Positions 17,158 to 26,875 of a stretch of DNA of 64,000 nt are shown here, one piece after another. A program made the translations under genes and the position numbers. Position 1 is the first letter of the stretch, and each line of letters begins with the position of its first letter. The stretch comes from an uncultured Marinobacterium sp. (GTDB taxonomy: Bacteria; Pseudomonadota; Gammaproteobacteria; Pseudomonadales; Balneatricaceae): positions 1 through 64,000 of the forward strand of contig CANMWJ010000002.1 in the NCBI GenBank assembly GCA_947501565.1, written 5' to 3'. A model generated the notes under the pieces. That model did not search any database and had not been told where the DNA came from. It saw nothing but the letters and a program-made list of their open reading frames with translations.

Positions 17158-19080
17158 ATGAGCGTTATGAGCGGAATGATTCAAGACCTGGAAGTGTATA
17201 CCGATATCCTCGAGCATGCGCCGATCAACATTATGATCGCCGATGTGAACGAGGACATTATTTTTATCAATAAGCTCGCGCGGGATGTTTTGACCCGTGT
17301 GGAGGCTGAGATCGCTCAATATATCCCCGGTTTCAGGGCCAGTGAGGTGGTGGGAGGTAGCATCCATCGTTATCACAAAGATCCAGAGCCAATTAAACAG
17401 CTGCTGCGTGGTATGGGCCGTGGTGATGTACGAAAAGGTTTTATCACGCCGGGACCTTACCTGTTTGAGCATGAAACCCGTCCGCTTTTCAACGATGCCG
17501 GTGAAAAACTGGGCTACGTAGTACAGTGGAGTGACGTTACTGAGAAGAGAGCGGTCCAGGAACAGGCTGATCGCATGGCTGCAGGTGTGACTGGAGCCGG
17601 TAACGCGCTGATGATCGCAGACGAGAACCGGGTGATCACCTTTATGAACCCCGCTGCACGCACGTTGCTAGGACGTCGTGAAGCGGTTCTGCGTCAGTTT
17701 ATCCCATCATTTGATGTGAATAATCTGATCGGCCAGTGTATCGATATCTTCCATCGTGATCCGCGTCATCAGCAGGCGCTGCTAGCCGATCCTACCCGCT
17801 TGCCTTACACCGGCACTATTAAACTGCCGGGTGTTGTACTTGAGATTACCGCAACCATGATCACTAACAGTGAAGGTGAGTACAAAGGCAACATGGTTGA
17901 GTGGCGCGATATTACCGATGAGATCGCGGTGCAGGAGAATATTCAGGACCTGATTCAGAACGCGATGCGTGGTGAGTTGCATAAGCGTCTTGAAACTGAT
18001 GGCCTGGATGGCTTTACCAAACGACTGTGTGAGTCCATCAATGGCTTGATGGATGAGGTGTTGCGTCCGATTCAAGACACCGGAAACGTTGTGAAGGCGC
18101 TTGCAGAAGGCGATCTGACCAAGCAGGTTACTGCAGACTACCAGGGTGAGTTTGGTGCACTGAAACAATCCGTGAACTCCTCCATCACCAACCTGCTCGG
18201 CATGGTGAAAGATATTCGCGAATCTTCTCTGAGTATTGGTACTGCGGCCACAGAGATCTCGGCGGGTAACACCGACCTGAGTCAGCGTACTGAGCAGCAG
18301 GCGTCCAGCCTGGAGGAAACCGCCTCCAGTATGGAAGAGATGACCAGTACCGTGAAGCAGAATGCAGACAACGCGAAAGATGCCAGCCGTCTGGCGGACG
18401 GCGCGCGTGAGCAGGCTGAGAAGGGTGGTCAGATTGTTTCCACTGCGGTGGAAGCGATGTCTGAGATTAACTCTGCGAGTAAGAAGATCGCCGACATTAT
18501 CGGTGTTATCGACGAGATCGCCTTCCAGACTAACATTCTGGCGTTGAACGCAGCGGTCGAAGCGGCACGTGCCGGTGAGCAGGGACGCGGTTTTGCGGTT
18601 GTTGCTGCAGAAGTCCGTAACCTGGCGCAACGCAGTGCCAGCGCTGCTAAAGAGATCAAGTCCCTGATCAACGATAGCGTTGAGAAGGTGGAAGAGGGCT
18701 CCCGTCTGGTGAGTGATTCCGGTAGCAGCCTGGAGCAGATCGTAAACGCGGTGAAACGTGTGAACGAGATCGTGGCAGAGATTGCAGCTGCGAGCCATGA
18801 GCAGTCCATCGGCATCGAGCAGGTCAACAAAGCGATTATGCAGCTTGAGCAGGTAACCCAGCAGAATGCTGCCCTGGTTGAACAGGCAGCGGCGAGCAGT
18901 GAAGCGATGAATGATCAGGCGCAGAACCTGAATGGCTTGATCGGCTTCTTCGATACAGGTGTGAGTGCGCAACCGGCAGCATATTCCTCTGCGCCAGCGC
19001 GTCGCTCAGCGCCACCGGTTTCTGCACCAGCTGCGCCAATGCCTGCAGGTAAGGACGAGGACTTCTGGGAAGAGTTTTAA
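17158..19080 (+). CDS. Soluble chemoreceptor with two PAS domains and C-terminal CheR/CheB-tethering motif
   Basis: A 640-residue methyl-accepting chemotaxis protein without a signal peptide or membrane helix, so probably cytoplasmic. PAS 1 (about 15-125) and PAS 2 (about 140-255) are related in sequence, with shared xxFIP-type turns. A HAMP-like stretch (about 295-345) leads to the long coiled signalling domain with hairpin tip [45 protein letters not shown], close to enteric receptors. Gln/Glu-rich methylation helices flank it. The last residues DFWEEF contain the xWxxF pattern of the pentapeptide that binds CheR and CheB, on a Pro/Ala flexible arm. PAS cofactor or ligand is unknown (redox sensing as in Aer is plausible). 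Confidence 0.9.
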   Translation: MSVMSGMIQDLEVYTDILEHAPINIMIADVNEDIIFINKLARDVLTRVEAEIAQYIPGFRASEVVGGSIHRYHKDPEPIKQLLRGMGRGDVRKGFITPGPYLFEHETRPLFNDAGEKLGYVVQWSDVTEKRAVQEQADRMAAGVTGAGNALMIADENRVITFMNPAARTLLGRREAVLRQFIPSFDVNNLIGQCIDIFHRDPRHQQALLADPTRLPYTGTIKLPGVVLEITATMITNSEGEYKGNMVEWRDITDEIAVQENIQDLIQNAMRGELHKRLETDGLDGFTKRLCESINGLMDEVLRPIQDTGNVVKALAEGDLTKQVTADYQGEFGALKQSVNSSITNLLGMVKDIRESSLSIGTAATEISAGNTDLSQRTEQQASSLEETASSMEEMTSTVKQNADNAKDASRLADGAREQAEKGGQIVSTAVEAMSEINSASKKIADIIGVIDEIAFQTNILALNAAVEAARAGEQGRGFAVVAAEVRNLAQRSASAAKEIKSLINDSVEKVEEGSRLVSDSGSSLEQIVNAVKRVNEIVAEIAAASHEQSIGIEQVNKAIMQLEQVTQQNAALVEQAAASSEAMNDQAQNLNGLIGFFDTGVSAQPAAYSSAPARRSAPPVSAPAAPMPAGKDEDFWEEF

Positions 19081-19109
19081 TCACGCTGTAAAGGATGTAC
19101 GTATAGCTT

Positions 19110-19946
19110 ATGCAGTTATCTAAGCGAGAATACGAGTTAAGCGAGCGTGAATTTGAGATCATTCGCGACCTCGTGATGTCCAAGACAGGGATTGTGATCA
19201 ATAGCAACAAGCGGGAGCTGATCTACAGTCGGCTCTCCAAGCGTATTCGAACGCTGGGGCTTGCGGGATTTGGTCAGTACATCCAGCTTCTTGATGGTGG
19301 CAATAACCGTGATGAGATGGTGGCGTTTGTGAACGCCATCACCACCAACCTGACCGCGTTCTTTCGGGAGGGGCATCACTTTGACTACCTTCGATCTAAG
19401 GCGATACCGGAACTAAAACGCCATAACGCGGGATCCAGAAAAATCCGTGTGTGGTCTGCGGGTTGCTCTACAGGTGAGGAACCCTATTCATTGGCGATGA
19501 CATTCGCCGATGAGCTGGGTTTCGAAACCTGGGATTGGAAAATCCTGGCGACGGATATTGATACCGATGTACTGGCGACGGCTAACAGTCGCGTCTATTC
19601 AGAGGAACGCGTTACCGGGATCAACTCAGACAAGCTACACAAATGGTTCCGTCGCGGAACTGGTCGTAATCAGGGTATGGTGCAAGTATCGAAGCGGCTC
19701 AACGAGCATATCGCGTTTCGTCAGCTTAACTTGATTCAGCCGTGGCCAATTAAGACCAAGTTCGACATCATTTTCTGCCGCAATGTGGTGATCTATTTCG
19801 ATCTGCCAACCCAAAAGCGTATTTTCGAGGGATATGCCGAGCATCTGACAGATGATGGTCTACTATTCATCGGGCATTCTGAGTCGCTGTTTAAGGTGAC
19901 AGATAGATTTGAGAGTATTGGCAATACGGTCTATCGAAAGCGGTAG
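19110..19946 (+). CDS. cheR: Chemoreceptor methyltransferase CheR
   Basis: A 278-residue SAM-dependent glutamate methyltransferase. The helical N-terminal domain (LSEREFEIIRDLVMSKTGIV, about 10-30) precedes the catalytic domain with SAGCSTGEEPYSLAM (SAM loop, about 116-130), LATDIDTDVLATA and FCRNVVIYFD (about 215-224), then GHSESL. Works with CheB to set receptor methylation; the neighbouring PAS receptor carries the matching tether motif. 29 bases after the receptor gene. Confidence 0.95.
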   Translation: MQLSKREYELSEREFEIIRDLVMSKTGIVINSNKRELIYSRLSKRIRTLGLAGFGQYIQLLDGGNNRDEMVAFVNAITTNLTAFFREGHHFDYLRSKAIPELKRHNAGSRKIRVWSAGCSTGEEPYSLAMTFADELGFETWDWKILATDIDTDVLATANSRVYSEERVTGINSDKLHKWFRRGTGRNQGMVQVSKRLNEHIAFRQLNLIQPWPIKTKFDIIFCRNVVIYFDLPTQKRIFEGYAEHLTDDGLLFIGHSESLFKVTDRFESIGNTVYRKR

Positions 19947-19979
19947 TTGTTGGTAGTTTTTGAAGGGATTTGGTGAAGA

Positions 19980-20606
19980 ATGGATCTTGGTTTTGAGATG
20001 AATGCACCGCGGCCTAAACCCTGTCTACCGGGTTTTCAGCATGTTCGCCGTTTCTGGGATGCTCCACGCGAACGGTTCGTGGCCAAGATCTTGCCAGGGC
20101 AGTTTTATGTCACGCAGCATGAAGAGGCGATAGCAACCATTCTAGGATCTTGTGTTTCAGTATGTGTAAGGGATCCGGTGGCGCGTATTGGTGGTATGAA
20201 TCATTTTCTGCTGCCGCACGCCAGTGAAGGGCATACTGCCCATGATGAAGTGGTTAACGATGAGCCAAATGCACGGTACGGCATTCATGCGATGGATCTG
20301 TTGATCAACAGCTTGGTGCAGCGTGGTGCGCGTCGTCATAACCTTGAAATTAAGATGACTGGAGGTGGCAGGATCATTACTTCCATGACCGATATCGGTA
20401 AGCACAATGCAGACTTTGTGCGTGAGTATCTGGCGATGAAGCAGCTTTCGCTTCTCTCAGAGGATGTCGGTGATATATATGCGCGCAAGGTACTTTATTT
20501 TCCGGAAAGCGGGCGTTTGTTGGTGAAGAAGTTAACCGACCAGTCGAGTCATGTTGGTCGGCGTGAAGATAAATACCTGCATAAAGTTGAGCAGAGTATC
20601 GGTTGA
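19980..20606 (+). CDS. cheD: Chemoreceptor glutamine deamidase CheD
   Basis: A 208-residue CheD. Catalytic Cys in TILGSCVSVCVRDP and His in GGMNHFLLPHA are both present, with the nearby Asp/Thr-rich MTGGGRI strand. CheD converts receptor glutamines to glutamates, which creates methylation sites for CheR. The ATG at 19980 gives a 40-residue N-terminal extension before the core; an ATG at 19998 is also possible. Followed by 129 bases with a possible terminator before cheB, unusual inside this otherwise tight operon. Confidence 0.93.
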   Translation: MDLGFEMNAPRPKPCLPGFQHVRRFWDAPRERFVAKILPGQFYVTQHEEAIATILGSCVSVCVRDPVARIGGMNHFLLPHASEGHTAHDEVVNDEPNARYGIHAMDLLINSLVQRGARRHNLEIKMTGGGRIITSMTDIGKHNADFVREYLAMKQLSLLSEDVGDIYARKVLYFPESGRLLVKKLTDQSSHVGRREDKYLHKVEQSIG

Positions 20607-20610
20607 TTGT

Positions 20611-20652
20611 GTCGGCTGCAGCCTGAAGGACAGGGGCATGCCGACTTTTTTA
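20611..20652 (+). terminator. Possible attenuating hairpin between cheD and cheB
   Basis: Stem GTCGGC/GCCGAC with a 23-base loop, followed by TTTTTT. The stem is short and the loop large, so read-through is likely, but the 129-base gap here is the longest in the operon. Confidence 0.4.
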
Positions 20653-20735
20653 TGTTGAGATGGTTTTGTGCATATCGGTTGTTTTTTATTTGTGTCGTAT
20701 GACGCTGCTATGCCGTTAACGAGGAGCCAATAAGG

Positions 20736-21821
20736 ATGGTAAAAGTACTCATCATTGATGACTCTCTGGTTGCCCGAAATGCTTTATCTCGGATGTTGTC
20801 GGCTGACCCTCAGATTGAGGTTGTGGGTACCGCAGAGGATGCGTTTGACGCGCGTGAAAAGATTAAGGCGTTAAATCCTGATGTGCTCACGCTTGACGTG
20901 GCGATGCCGAAGATGGATGGCATCACCTTCCTGAAAAATGTGATGCGCCTGAGGCCGATGCCCGTGGTGATGGTATCCGCATTTACAGCGGACGGTGCCG
21001 CAGAAACACTGGATGCGTTGGAGATTGGCGCCGTAGATTACGTGACTAAGCTGATGGGGAGTGATAACCCGGAGGAACGCGACCGCTATAACGAAGAGGT
21101 CGTGCGTAAGGTGAAGTCGGCTGCGCGTGCTAATGTGGCAAGCTTAGGTAAGCAGAGTACGCCGCTAACACCCCGTGTCGTGCAGGAACAACCGGCACCG
21201 CCGGTGAACCCTGTAGCAGGACCTGCAGATGTGTTTCAGCGTGCCCGTTTAAAGAACCGCTTAATCGCTATCGGGGCGTCCACTGGGGGAACTGAGGCGA
21301 TTCGAGCCGTGATAGAACAGTTGCCTGCTGGGCTACCGCCCATCGTAATCTCACAGCATATCCCGGAATCGTTCAGCGCGCCTTTTGCCAAGCGTTTAAA
21401 TCAGCACTCTGCTGTTACGGTTAAACAGGCAGAAGACGGTGATCTGATTTTGCCGGGGCATGCGTATCTGGCACCCGGGGATGATCATCTGTTGATCGTG
21501 CGTGAAGGCGGCCAACTGCGTTGCCGGTTGAGTAAAAGCGCGCCGGTGAATCGGCACCGTCCGAGTGTTGATGTGATGTTCAGTTCTGTTGCTAAAGCCG
21601 TTGGTGCCAATGCGGTTGGCGTAATTCTTACGGGCATGGGTGCAGATGGTGCCCGTGGACTAAAAGAGATGCTTGAATCAGGTGCTAAAACCGTCGCTCA
21701 GGATGAGAAAAGTAGTGTTGTGTGGGGGATGCCAGGAGAGGCGGTTAAATTAGGGGCAGCACAGTATATAGATAGTCTCGGGAAGGTTCCGGGTCGGATT
21801 ATGTCGTTACTCGAAAACTAA
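20736..21821 (+). CDS. cheB: Chemotaxis response regulator and methylesterase CheB
   Basis: A 361-residue protein with an N-terminal receiver domain (IDDSLVARN; phospho-acceptor Asp in LTLDVAMPKMDG, about residue 55; Lys in YVTKLMG) joined by a Pro-rich linker (about 145-165) to the methylesterase domain. The catalytic Ser is in IGASTGGTEAIR (about 182), His in ISQHIPESF (about 208) and Asp in GMGADGARGL (about 304). It removes receptor methyl groups when phosphorylated by CheA. RBS AGGAG. 32 bases before the next receptor gene. Confidence 0.96.
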   Translation: MVKVLIIDDSLVARNALSRMLSADPQIEVVGTAEDAFDAREKIKALNPDVLTLDVAMPKMDGITFLKNVMRLRPMPVVMVSAFTADGAAETLDALEIGAVDYVTKLMGSDNPEERDRYNEEVVRKVKSAARANVASLGKQSTPLTPRVVQEQPAPPVNPVAGPADVFQRARLKNRLIAIGASTGGTEAIRAVIEQLPAGLPPIVISQHIPESFSAPFAKRLNQHSAVTVKQAEDGDLILPGHAYLAPGDDHLLIVREGGQLRCRLSKSAPVNRHRPSVDVMFSSVAKAVGANAVGVILTGMGADGARGLKEMLESGAKTVAQDEKSSVVWGMPGEAVKLGAAQYIDSLGKVPGRIMSLLEN

Positions 21822-21853
21822 GCGTAGAGATAACGAACAAGTAGGTATCTAAC

Positions 21854-23245
21854 ATGAATGACTTTTCACAGCATAGTGGCCACATGGCTGGGCAGGTTGA
21901 GGGACCGGGCAGTATCTCTGGCGCTGGCGACAAGGCGCGTGATGAAGAGCTGCTGCGCTGTCTTCATGCTGCAATTGATGGGGACTATACCGTTGAGCCC
22001 CTTGGCAGTGATGATGTATCCCGTGCCTTGGGTATGCTTATCTCTAAGCTGAAAGCCAATACATTGGGTGATCTGGATGATGTCGTAGAGATCTCTATCC
22101 AATCCAATGAAACGGGGATCTTTTCTGCGAACGTGCAGATGCACCTTAAGGAGATCGATACCCGTACGCAGCAGATAGCAGCTGCTGCGGAGGAGATGAG
22201 CGCGTCCGTTCAGGAGATCAAGCGTAACTCTGACAACATCGTTGATGAAGTTAACGTGGCTGCAGATGTGTCGCTTTCAGGTGAGAATGCTGTTTCCCGC
22301 TCCGTGGAGAGCATGGAAAAAATCGCGGTGACAGTTGATACAACGTTGGGCAAACTGCGCTCGTTTACCGGTTTCACCAAGAAGATCTCTGCTATCGCTG
22401 AAGATATTAAGAGCATCGCTTTTCAGACCAATCTGCTCTCATTGAATGCGTCGGTTGAAGCGGCCAGGGCTGGTGAAGCAGGTGCTGGGTTTAATGTCGT
22501 AGCCAATGAGGTTCGACTGCTATCTGCGCGCACGTCTGATGCAACCAAACAGATCGAGCAGCTCGTTCATGAGTTGCATGAGGAGATGTCTGGTGTGATG
22601 GGGCAGATCGATATCAGCACCAAGGCGATCGGTGAAGGGCAGGAGTCTGTTAAGGAAGCTGGCCAGATCATGGTCGATATCCGTAGTAGCATCGACAGCG
22701 TTAAACGGATCTCCGGTCAGATTGCGGATACGTTGCACGAGCAGAACGCGGCTTCCCATGAGGTGGCGGTAGGTATTTCCGACATCGCCTCTTCCACGTC
22801 GCAGAATGTCTCTGATATCTCCCATGTGTTGGATACTATGGATGGTCTGGAAGGGCTGATCAGCGGACGTATACAGAAACTGTCGCTGTTGGAGGTGCCA
22901 GGGAAAGTTGTGAAGCTGGCGAAATCGGACCACGTTATCTGGAAGCGTCGACTGGCGAACATGGTTGCGGGCCGCGAGGGACTGCAAGCGTCAGAGCTTT
23001 CCAACCATCATACCTGTCGCTTAGGTAAATGGTATGACAGTGTGAACACCCCGGCTTATGCTAATCACCCAAGCTTTGTGAAACTGGCTATACCGCACAA
23101 GCAGGTGCATGATGCCGGTATTCAGGCAGTGGAGCTCTACAATAAGGGCCGCTACAGAGAAGCGATGGCGAGGATTGAAGCCGTTGAGGCGTCGTCCCGT
23201 GAAGTGTTGGCGCTGTTGACTGACCTGGAGTCTGTAGGTCATTGA
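21854..23245 (+). CDS. Soluble chemoreceptor with C-terminal zinc-binding CZB domain
   Basis: A 463-residue methyl-accepting protein without membrane helices. N-terminal ~75 residues are of unknown type. The signalling domain (about 90-330) has a divergent tip [38 protein letters not shown]. The C-terminal domain (about 355-455) is CZB: a His in DHVIWKRRL, then [12 protein letters not shown] (His and Cys zinc ligands) and PHKQVHDAG (His). CZB receptors are known to sense zinc or oxidants such as hypochlorous acid through the zinc-bound Cys. No WxxF tether. Last gene of the chemotaxis operon; terminator at 23266-23293. Confidence 0.9.
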   Translation: MNDFSQHSGHMAGQVEGPGSISGAGDKARDEELLRCLHAAIDGDYTVEPLGSDDVSRALGMLISKLKANTLGDLDDVVEISIQSNETGIFSANVQMHLKEIDTRTQQIAAAAEEMSASVQEIKRNSDNIVDEVNVAADVSLSGENAVSRSVESMEKIAVTVDTTLGKLRSFTGFTKKISAIAEDIKSIAFQTNLLSLNASVEAARAGEAGAGFNVVANEVRLLSARTSDATKQIEQLVHELHEEMSGVMGQIDISTKAIGEGQESVKEAGQIMVDIRSSIDSVKRISGQIADTLHEQNAASHEVAVGISDIASSTSQNVSDISHVLDTMDGLEGLISGRIQKLSLLEVPGKVVKLAKSDHVIWKRRLANMVAGREGLQASELSNHHTCRLGKWYDSVNTPAYANHPSFVKLAIPHKQVHDAGIQAVELYNKGRYREAMARIEAVEASSREVLALLTDLESVGH

Positions 23246-23265
23246 TAGGGACCGCCTCAAATAGA

Positions 23266-23293
23266 AAACCCGCTCATTGAGCGGGTTTTTTTG
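23266..23293. terminator. Terminator between the chemotaxis operon and acnB
   Basis: Stem AAACCCGCTCA/TGAGCGGGTTT with T7 on the plus strand and A4 on the other side, so it may serve both convergent units. Confidence 0.85.
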
Positions 23294-23302
23294 TATCAGG
23301 CC

Positions 23303-23322
23303 GAACCGGTCGAAACCGGTTC
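23303..23322 (-). other. Perfect hairpin just past the acnB stop codon
   Basis: GAACCGGT, CGAA loop, ACCGGTTC: an 8-bp perfect stem 18 bases beyond the acnB stop. Read from the acnB strand the loop is TTCG, a very stable tetraloop form. It may protect the mRNA 3' end. Inference from structure only. Confidence 0.5.
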
Positions 23323-23339
23323 GTAATCACAAGCAGTGA

Positions 23340-25940
23340 TTAAACGTCTGATGTCGGGATGACTGTGGCTGCTTTATCCTGGTAGCTCTGGATCTGGTCG
23401 AAGTTCAGGTAACGGTAAACGTCGTCCGCCATAGTATCCAGTTTTTGTGCGTACTCCATGTACTCCGCAGGAGTAGGCAGTTTTCCTATCAGCGCCGCAA
23501 CGGCAGCTAGTTCCGCAGAGGACAGGTAAACATTAGCGCCAGTGCCCAGGCGGTTAGGGAAGTTGCGGGTAGAGGTGGAAACTACAGTGGTGTTGTCGCC
23601 TACACGTGCCTGGTTACCCATGCACAGGGAGCATCCTGGCATCTCCATGCGTGCACCCGCTTTACCGAAGATGTTGTAGTAACCTTCTTCGGTCAGTTGA
23701 GCCGCGTCCATCTTGGTAGGTGGTGCGATCCACATGCGAGTAGGAACAGCGGTGCCCGCAGCGTCCAGCAGTTTTCCTGCTGCACGGAAGTGACCGATGT
23801 TGGTCATGCAGGAGCCGATGAACACTTCATCAACGCTGTCGCCGGCAACTTCAGACAGCAGCTTCACGTCATCTGGATCGTTCGGGCAGGCCACCAGTGG
23901 CTCTTTCACGTCGGCCAGATCGATCTCAATCACTGCAGCGTATTCAGCGTCTGCATCGCCCTCCAGCAGTTCTGGGTTAGCCAGCCACGCTTCCATGCCA
24001 GCGATACGACGCTCGATGGTGCGAGGATCGCCGTAACCTTCCGCGATCATCCACTTCAGCATGGTGATGTTGGAGTTCAGGTATTCGCGGATCGGCGCTT
24101 CGTTCAGCTTGATAGAACAAGCAGCTGCGGAACGCTCTGCAGCGGAGTCAGAGAGTTCGAATGCCTGTTCTACTTTCAGGTCCGGCAGGCCTTCGATCTC
24201 CAGGATGCGGCCAGAGAAGATGTTCTTCTTACCCGCTTTCTCTACGGTCAGCAGCCCCTGCTTGATCGCGTAGTAAGGGATGGCGTTAACCAGATCACGC
24301 AGGGTGATACCGGGCTGCAGCGTCTCGCCCTTGAAGCGAACCAGTACAGACTCAGGCATATCCAGTGGCATTACACCGGTAGCAGCCGCGAATGCAACAA
24401 GACCAGAGCCAGCAGGGAAGGAGATGCCGATCGGGAAGCGGGTGTGAGAGTCACCACCGGTACCTACAGTATCAGGCAGCAGCATGCGGTTCAGCCAGGA
24501 GTGGATTACACCGTCGCCTGGACGCAGGGATACACCGCCACGGTTCATAATGAAGTCTGGCAGGGTGTGGTGCGTTTTCACGTCGATTGGCTTAGGGTAC
24601 GCCGCAGTGTGACAGAAAGACTGCATGGTCAGATCGGCAGAGAAGCCCAGGCAGGCCAGGTCTTTCAGTTCGTCACGGGTCATAGGGCCAGTGGTGTCCT
24701 GAGAGCCTACCGTGGTCATCTTAGGCTCGCAGTATGTGCCGGGGCGAACACCTTCGACGCCGCATGCTTTACCCACCATCTTCTGAGCCAGCGAATAACC
24801 CTTGCCGGTATCAGCTGGCTGCTCTGGCGTACGGAACAGGTCAGTTGCTGGCAGGCCCAGTGCTTCACGCGCCTTGGTAGTCAGACCACGACCGATGATT
24901 AGTGGGATACGGCCGCCGGCGCGCACTTCGTCTAGGAGTACAGGCGTCTTCAGAGTGAACTCGCACAAAGTTTCGCCGGTGTCAGCGTTAACCGCTTTAC
25001 CTTCGTACGGATATACGTCGACAACGTCGCCCATGTTCATACCAGAGGTATCCATTTCGATGGGCAGGGCGCCTGCATCTTCCATGGTGTTGAAGAAGAT
25101 AGGCGCGATCTTGCCGCCGAAGCAGTAGCCGCCAGCGCGTTTGTTAGGTACGCAAGGGATGTCTTCACCGAAGAACCACAAAACGGAGTTGGTCGCAGAC
25201 TTACGGGAAGAACCGGTACCTACTACGTCACCTACGTATGCAACCGGGTAGCCTTTAGCTTTAACAGCTTCAATCTGAGCGATCGGGCCTTTTATGCCTG
25301 GAACTTCAGGTTTGATGCCTTCGCGTTCCATCTTCAGCATTGCATTCGCGTGCAGAGGGATGTCTGGACGGGTGAATGCGTCTGGAGCCGGTGACAGGTC
25401 ATCGGTGTTGGTTTCACCGGGGACCTTGAATACGGTAACCGTGATTTTCTCAGCCAGTTCCGGCTTAGAAGTGAACCACTCCGCTTCTGCCCAGGACTCT
25501 ACGATCTGCTTAGCGAAAGCGTTGCCAGCATCCATCTTTTCTTTAACGTCGTAGAACGCGTCAAACATCAGCAGGGTGTGGGACAGTGCCTTAGCTGCAG
25601 TCGGAGCCAATGTGTCGTTGTCCAGGCAGTCGATCAGCGGCTGGATGTTGTAACCACCCAGCATGGTGCCCAGCAGCTCGGTAGCTTTGACTGCGTCTAT
25701 CAGAGGAGACTCGGCTTCACCCTTGGTAACAGCGGCCAGGAAAGCGGCTTTTACATAAGCCGCTTCGTCTACGCCTGCTGGTACACGGTTAGTCAGCAGG
25801 TCTACCAGGAAGTTTTCTTCGCCCTCAGGTGGTTTTTTCAGTAGCTCAACCAGAGTAGCGGTCTGTTCTGCGTCAAGCGCTTTTGGAGGCACGCCTTCTG
25901 CTGCGCGTTCTTCTACATGTTTACGATAAGCTTCAAGCAC
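23340..25940 (-). CDS. acnB: Aconitate hydratase B (also 2-methylisocitrate dehydratase)
   Basis: An 866-residue AcnB, nearly collinear with the E. coli enzyme from [17 protein letters not shown] onward. It has the N-terminal HEAT-like and swivel domains, then the [4Fe-4S] ligands: one Cys in [15 protein letters not shown] (about 711) and two in [12 protein letters not shown] (about 770 and 773). The active-site region [10 protein letters not shown] and the [10 protein letters not shown] segment are conserved. It interconverts citrate and isocitrate in the TCA cycle; the apo form binds mRNAs in relatives. GTG start behind GATGAGG. Single-gene unit, convergent with the chemotaxis operon. Confidence 0.97.
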   Translation of the reverse strand: MLEAYRKHVEERAAEGVPPKALDAEQTATLVELLKKPPEGEENFLVDLLTNRVPAGVDEAAYVKAAFLAAVTKGEAESPLIDAVKATELLGTMLGGYNIQPLIDCLDNDTLAPTAAKALSHTLLMFDAFYDVKEKMDAGNAFAKQIVESWAEAEWFTSKPELAEKITVTVFKVPGETNTDDLSPAPDAFTRPDIPLHANAMLKMEREGIKPEVPGIKGPIAQIEAVKAKGYPVAYVGDVVGTGSSRKSATNSVLWFFGEDIPCVPNKRAGGYCFGGKIAPIFFNTMEDAGALPIEMDTSGMNMGDVVDVYPYEGKAVNADTGETLCEFTLKTPVLLDEVRAGGRIPLIIGRGLTTKAREALGLPATDLFRTPEQPADTGKGYSLAQKMVGKACGVEGVRPGTYCEPKMTTVGSQDTTGPMTRDELKDLACLGFSADLTMQSFCHTAAYPKPIDVKTHHTLPDFIMNRGGVSLRPGDGVIHSWLNRMLLPDTVGTGGDSHTRFPIGISFPAGSGLVAFAAATGVMPLDMPESVLVRFKGETLQPGITLRDLVNAIPYYAIKQGLLTVEKAGKKNIFSGRILEIEGLPDLKVEQAFELSDSAAERSAAACSIKLNEAPIREYLNSNITMLKWMIAEGYGDPRTIERRIAGMEAWLANPELLEGDADAEYAAVIEIDLADVKEPLVACPNDPDDVKLLSEVAGDSVDEVFIGSCMTNIGHFRAAGKLLDAAGTAVPTRMWIAPPTKMDAAQLTEEGYYNIFGKAGARMEMPGCSLCMGNQARVGDNTTVVSTSTRNFPNRLGTGANVYLSSAELAAVAALIGKLPTPAEYMEYAQKLDTMADDVYRYLNFDQIQSYQDKAATVIPTSDV

Positions 25941-26399
25941 GATTACGCCCTCATCTTTTATTACTTCATGGCCGTCTCAAATCCATGGCCGTCTTAAATA
26001 GGCGACTGACAGTCCACGATTGTTGATTGGCGCCGTGAATTCTTCCCAAATGCGCGCCCTAGGTCTAAGTATTGTCGAAAAACTGAGACTCATACTTTCT
26101 GCTGGTGAGCGGGAATTGAGTAATAGCGGATGACTAGGCAACTTATTGATTTTTAAGCCGGTTGGGTCGGTTTTGCACGTGAAGAAAATCGTTGTTCACC
26201 AGCACATTAAATTAATTGCTACTTATTGCCTGACAAGCTGTGGCAAAAATACCTGTCAACGTGTTTTAATACATGCCAACAACTGTTTGATATCCGTCAA
26301 TATATCTGTATTCCAGGCGAGAATTCACGGGGCGGTAGATAGTTTTAAATCTGCAATAGAGTTATGTTGTAGTGGCTTAATCTGTAAGGGGAAAATTCT
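25941..26399. other. Divergent control region of acnB and the Roadblock operon
   Basis: 458 bases without a credible gene. On the acnB side lies a tandem 17-base repeat (25967-26000). The right 250 bases are AT-rich, as expected for promoters, but no textbook -35/-10 pair stands out. I looked for a FliA-type element before the GTG at 26400 and found none. Confidence 0.4.
25967..26000 (-). repeat. Tandem 17-bp repeat in the acnB leader
   Basis: CATGGCCGTCTCAAATC is followed immediately by CATGGCCGTCTTAAATA (15 of 17 identical). It lies about 30 bases upstream of the acnB GTG, probably within the mRNA leader. Read on the acnB strand each unit places an ATG in the leader; one opens a six-codon frame that overlaps the next ATG. 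Confidence 0.55.
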
Positions 26400-26855
26400 G
26401 TGACCTCGCCTATATGGGCTGCGCTTTCCGACTGGGAGCTGGATGCGGAACTTAACAGTGATAAAACTGACCGTATTCAGGCCGCTTTTGAAGCGGTAGG
26501 GCAGGAAGGGTTGATCTATCGTGGTGACCAGAGTGTACGCAATCTCTATCACTACACCCGATTTGTCGCCCGGAATCCGGAGTCTCTTAAAACACATGTA
26601 CGTCGAATCTACATGGCTACTGCGCTCGCAGAACGTGAGGAGCTGGCAGGGGCGATGATCGACGTGCTTTGGGTTCTGGGTAGAAAAGGTCCTGCGCTTA
26701 AGCGTCGTCTTTTTGACCAGATCTCTGCAATGCTTAGCCCGCGCGCAAGGAAAGTGATTAGTCGGGCAATCGAAGCGGAAGACCATAAACTTCTGCTCGA
26801 ACTGCCGATAGATAAGGCAGTAATTGTTAACGGAAGATTTTCCCACGTCATTTGA
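26400..26855 (+). CDS. Hypothetical protein, first gene of the Roadblock/PAS/PhnD operon
   Basis: I do not recognise this 151-residue protein. It is predicted to be nearly all alpha-helical with regularly spaced Leu/Ala/Arg, no signal peptide and no membrane helix; the short helical pairs (ERRELAGAMIDVLWVLG, RARKVISRAIEAEDHKLLLEL) suggest a HEAT-like or small helical-bundle adaptor. No catalytic motif is visible. The start is a GTG with AAGGGGAAAA six bases upstream. The next gene begins 20 bases after its stop on the same strand, so it is very likely co-expressed. It could be a scaffold of the complex discussed under the operon. Confidence 0.7.
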   Translation: MTSPIWAALSDWELDAELNSDKTDRIQAAFEAVGQEGLIYRGDQSVRNLYHYTRFVARNPESLKTHVRRIYMATALAEREELAGAMIDVLWVLGRKGPALKRRLFDQISAMLSPRARKVISRAIEAEDHKLLLELPIDKAVIVNGRFSHVI

Positions 26856-26875
26856 GATGACCAAACAGACTACGG

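Noticed and set aside
23697-24902. 401-codon open frame antisense to acnB
   Set aside because: Shadow of acnB, no recognisable motif.
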